A model generated the notes under the pieces. The model saw only the letters and a list, made by a program, of their open reading frames with translations, ran no database searches and was not told where the DNA came from. From positions 70,864,420-70,928,419 of the forward strand of contig OW388289.1 of NCBI GenBank assembly GCA_936450465.1: a DNA stretch of 64,000 nt, given 5' to 3'. This DNA comes from Gibbula magus (lineage: Eukaryota > Mollusca > Gastropoda > Trochida > Trochidae). The translations under genes were made by a program, and so were the position numbers. This document shows, piece by piece, positions 62,631 through 64,000 of this stretch (position 1 is its first letter; every line of letters starts with the position of its first letter).

Positions 62631-64000
62631 CAGATGTAGCACACCCATCAGGAGGCTAAATACACATTGTCAAGGCTTGCAGGGGGGATAACTCCAACAA
62701 AGGGAGACAAACGTTGACTGCAAAGATACTGTACACAAGGTGTGACATTTCATATTGGCAGGTTGTGGCAGTGCATTTGCAAGGATGTAGATTTTTGTAC
62801 GTTGTCAAGGTTAACAGGGGAGACAACTCAATCAAAGGAAATAAACTGTGAAGAACCAAGATGGTGTATTAACACAAACTCAATTTGTGACAGTGTATAT
62901 ATGAAGGGTGATGAAATTGGTACACAGTTGAGAAAAGATGAAATGTCCCTGTGATTGATGAGATGAAAGTGAAGAAAATTAAAGTATAAAAATTTTATAA
63001 AAGTTCATGATTGCCATTTAAGAGAATGAGCGATGTTATTAATCTTGGAAACGGGAACTCATTCCGTTGTAATGACAGAGGCTTGAAATGGATGGCCAAC
63101 TGATTTGATGATGTGAAATATACGAGATATAGAAGGGAAAGTGACAGCCTAACTCATGATGTAATTTCATAGATGTGATGTGAGATACAGGCAAAGACAT
63201 ATTGATAGATGGCTGTCCAAAAACAAATGCCTCAGGATTGAGAGAGGATATATAAGCGACAACCCTGAATTCACGTTCGGCTATTTCTTCAATTAAAAGA
63301 AAGATTGGAGACCACAAGGGACTCAGCCATTTTTACCTTCCAGATGCTCAGCGACTTTACAGACCTGGAATCAATCAGTTCATAGTGCTTGAATTTTAAC
63401 AAATAATGCACAGATATTTACAAGTTTTTTTCATTTGAATTTTTTTTCTTCTTTTTTTAAATTTTAACTAAATTTTTTTGTACACATAATTTTTCTTTTA
63501 GAGAAATTAACTTCAAATTCTGATTAGGTGCATATTATTGTGTTTTTTAATCTTGTTCTTTCGCATTGCTTTTATTATCAAAAAAGTTATAAAATAACAA
63601 CATTAAATAGTCTATTAGAAATAACATGTTATAGATTAAAATTGTAATTTCTTTACACATTATTTCTCATTTCTAATATTTAAAGATATATTTTCATTTC
63701 CCCATCAAAAAAACTTGTTAAATATATTAACAAGACCTAATGAAGTAAGTGTTGTTTTAGTGGCCTTACACAACTTGTGTTACCAGAGATTTGAAACCAA
63801 TGTGAATAACATTTAAAGTGACTGTGTCATCTTGGTACGGGGCAAATGTTACCAGCCTCATATCACTCATCTCTTGTGATGCTGCAACAATCCCTGACTT
63901 ATGTGTGTTACCTTACCCTCTATACTGAGCTTCCAACTCTTATTGAAGATAACTTGCTTGTTCACAAAACTCGTGACATAAAACACATTCAATACCCCGT
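62631..64000 (+). other. 3' UTR and downstream flank
   Basis: The sequence after the stop has no further coding signal. Possible polyadenylation signals are AATAAA at 62840-62845 (about 210 nt after the stop) and ATTAAA at 62978-62983. Which one is used cannot be decided without transcripts. From about 63400 the sequence is T-rich and otherwise featureless. Confidence 0.45.

Noticed and set aside
1..64000. Bacterial-type systems such as operons, CRISPR arrays or defence genes
   Set aside because: No long ORFs, spacer-repeat arrays or ribosome-binding-site-led gene clusters; splice signals and SINEs show an animal genome.

Overview
This window looks like AT-rich, intron-rich animal DNA, probably from a lophotrochozoan and most likely a mollusc. 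The case for that is inference. There are no compact operon-like ORFs, and the one recognisable gene has small exons, introns of 1.1 to 12.2 kb and canonical GT-AG splice sites. The rest is filled with tRNA-derived SINEs, short inverted-repeat transposons and minisatellites of the kind common in molluscs. I see no rRNA gene, intact tRNA gene, CRISPR array, viral gene or intact transposase.

The one supported gene lies on the + strand. Six coding exons (41461-41681, 53906-54125, 55253-55273, 59078-59368, 61396-61419, 62494-62630) join without a frame break, in phases 1-0-1-1-1-1, into the C-terminal 303 residues of a cell-surface immunoglobulin-superfamily protein. The order is an Asp/Tyr-rich segment, Ig domain 1, a short linker, Ig domain 2, a short stalk, and a C-terminal hydrophobic tail with no cytoplasmic residues, as in GPI-anchored proteins. 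Domain 1 resembles the DPR/zig-8 branch of the two- and three-Ig neuronal recognition proteins (DPR, DIP, lachesin, zig). Two coding exons are microexons of 21 and 24 nt, each bounded by phase-1 introns, so either could be skipped or included without a frameshift. The signal-peptide exon was not found; it lies in the upstream 41 kb or before the window.

Region by region: 1-41460 is upstream or 5'-intronic DNA with no supported exon. It holds a 46-bp minisatellite (3.6 kb), five hairpin or inverted-repeat elements (9.6, 12.8, 21.2, 34.3 and 38.1 kb), a SINE family with copies at 4.3, 7.3, 10.0 and 13.7 kb (and again at 47.3 kb), a nested transposon (14.7-15.5 kb), a C-rich tract (18.0 kb), a tandem duplication with an adjoining second SINE (30.7-31.3 kb), a ~100-bp tandem array (35.7-36.2 kb), a GAT-repeat duplication (40.5-40.9 kb) and possible conserved regulatory DNA near 35 kb. 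The 12.2-kb intron from 41682 to 53905 carries two further TTAA-flanked elements, a second and uninterrupted copy of the 14.7-kb element, a degenerate satellite (45.0-45.7 kb), an element with a 9-bp target duplication (50.3 kb) and a possible regulatory block (49.1-49.5 kb). The 3' end from 53.9 to 62.6 kb is the exon-dense part of the gene; 62631-64000 is 3' UTR and flank.

The strongest structural observation is the nested insertion at 14.7-15.5 kb. A 443-bp foldback element with 9-bp target duplications sits inside a TTAA-flanked element, and a second copy of the host element at 48.0 kb preserves the empty site.
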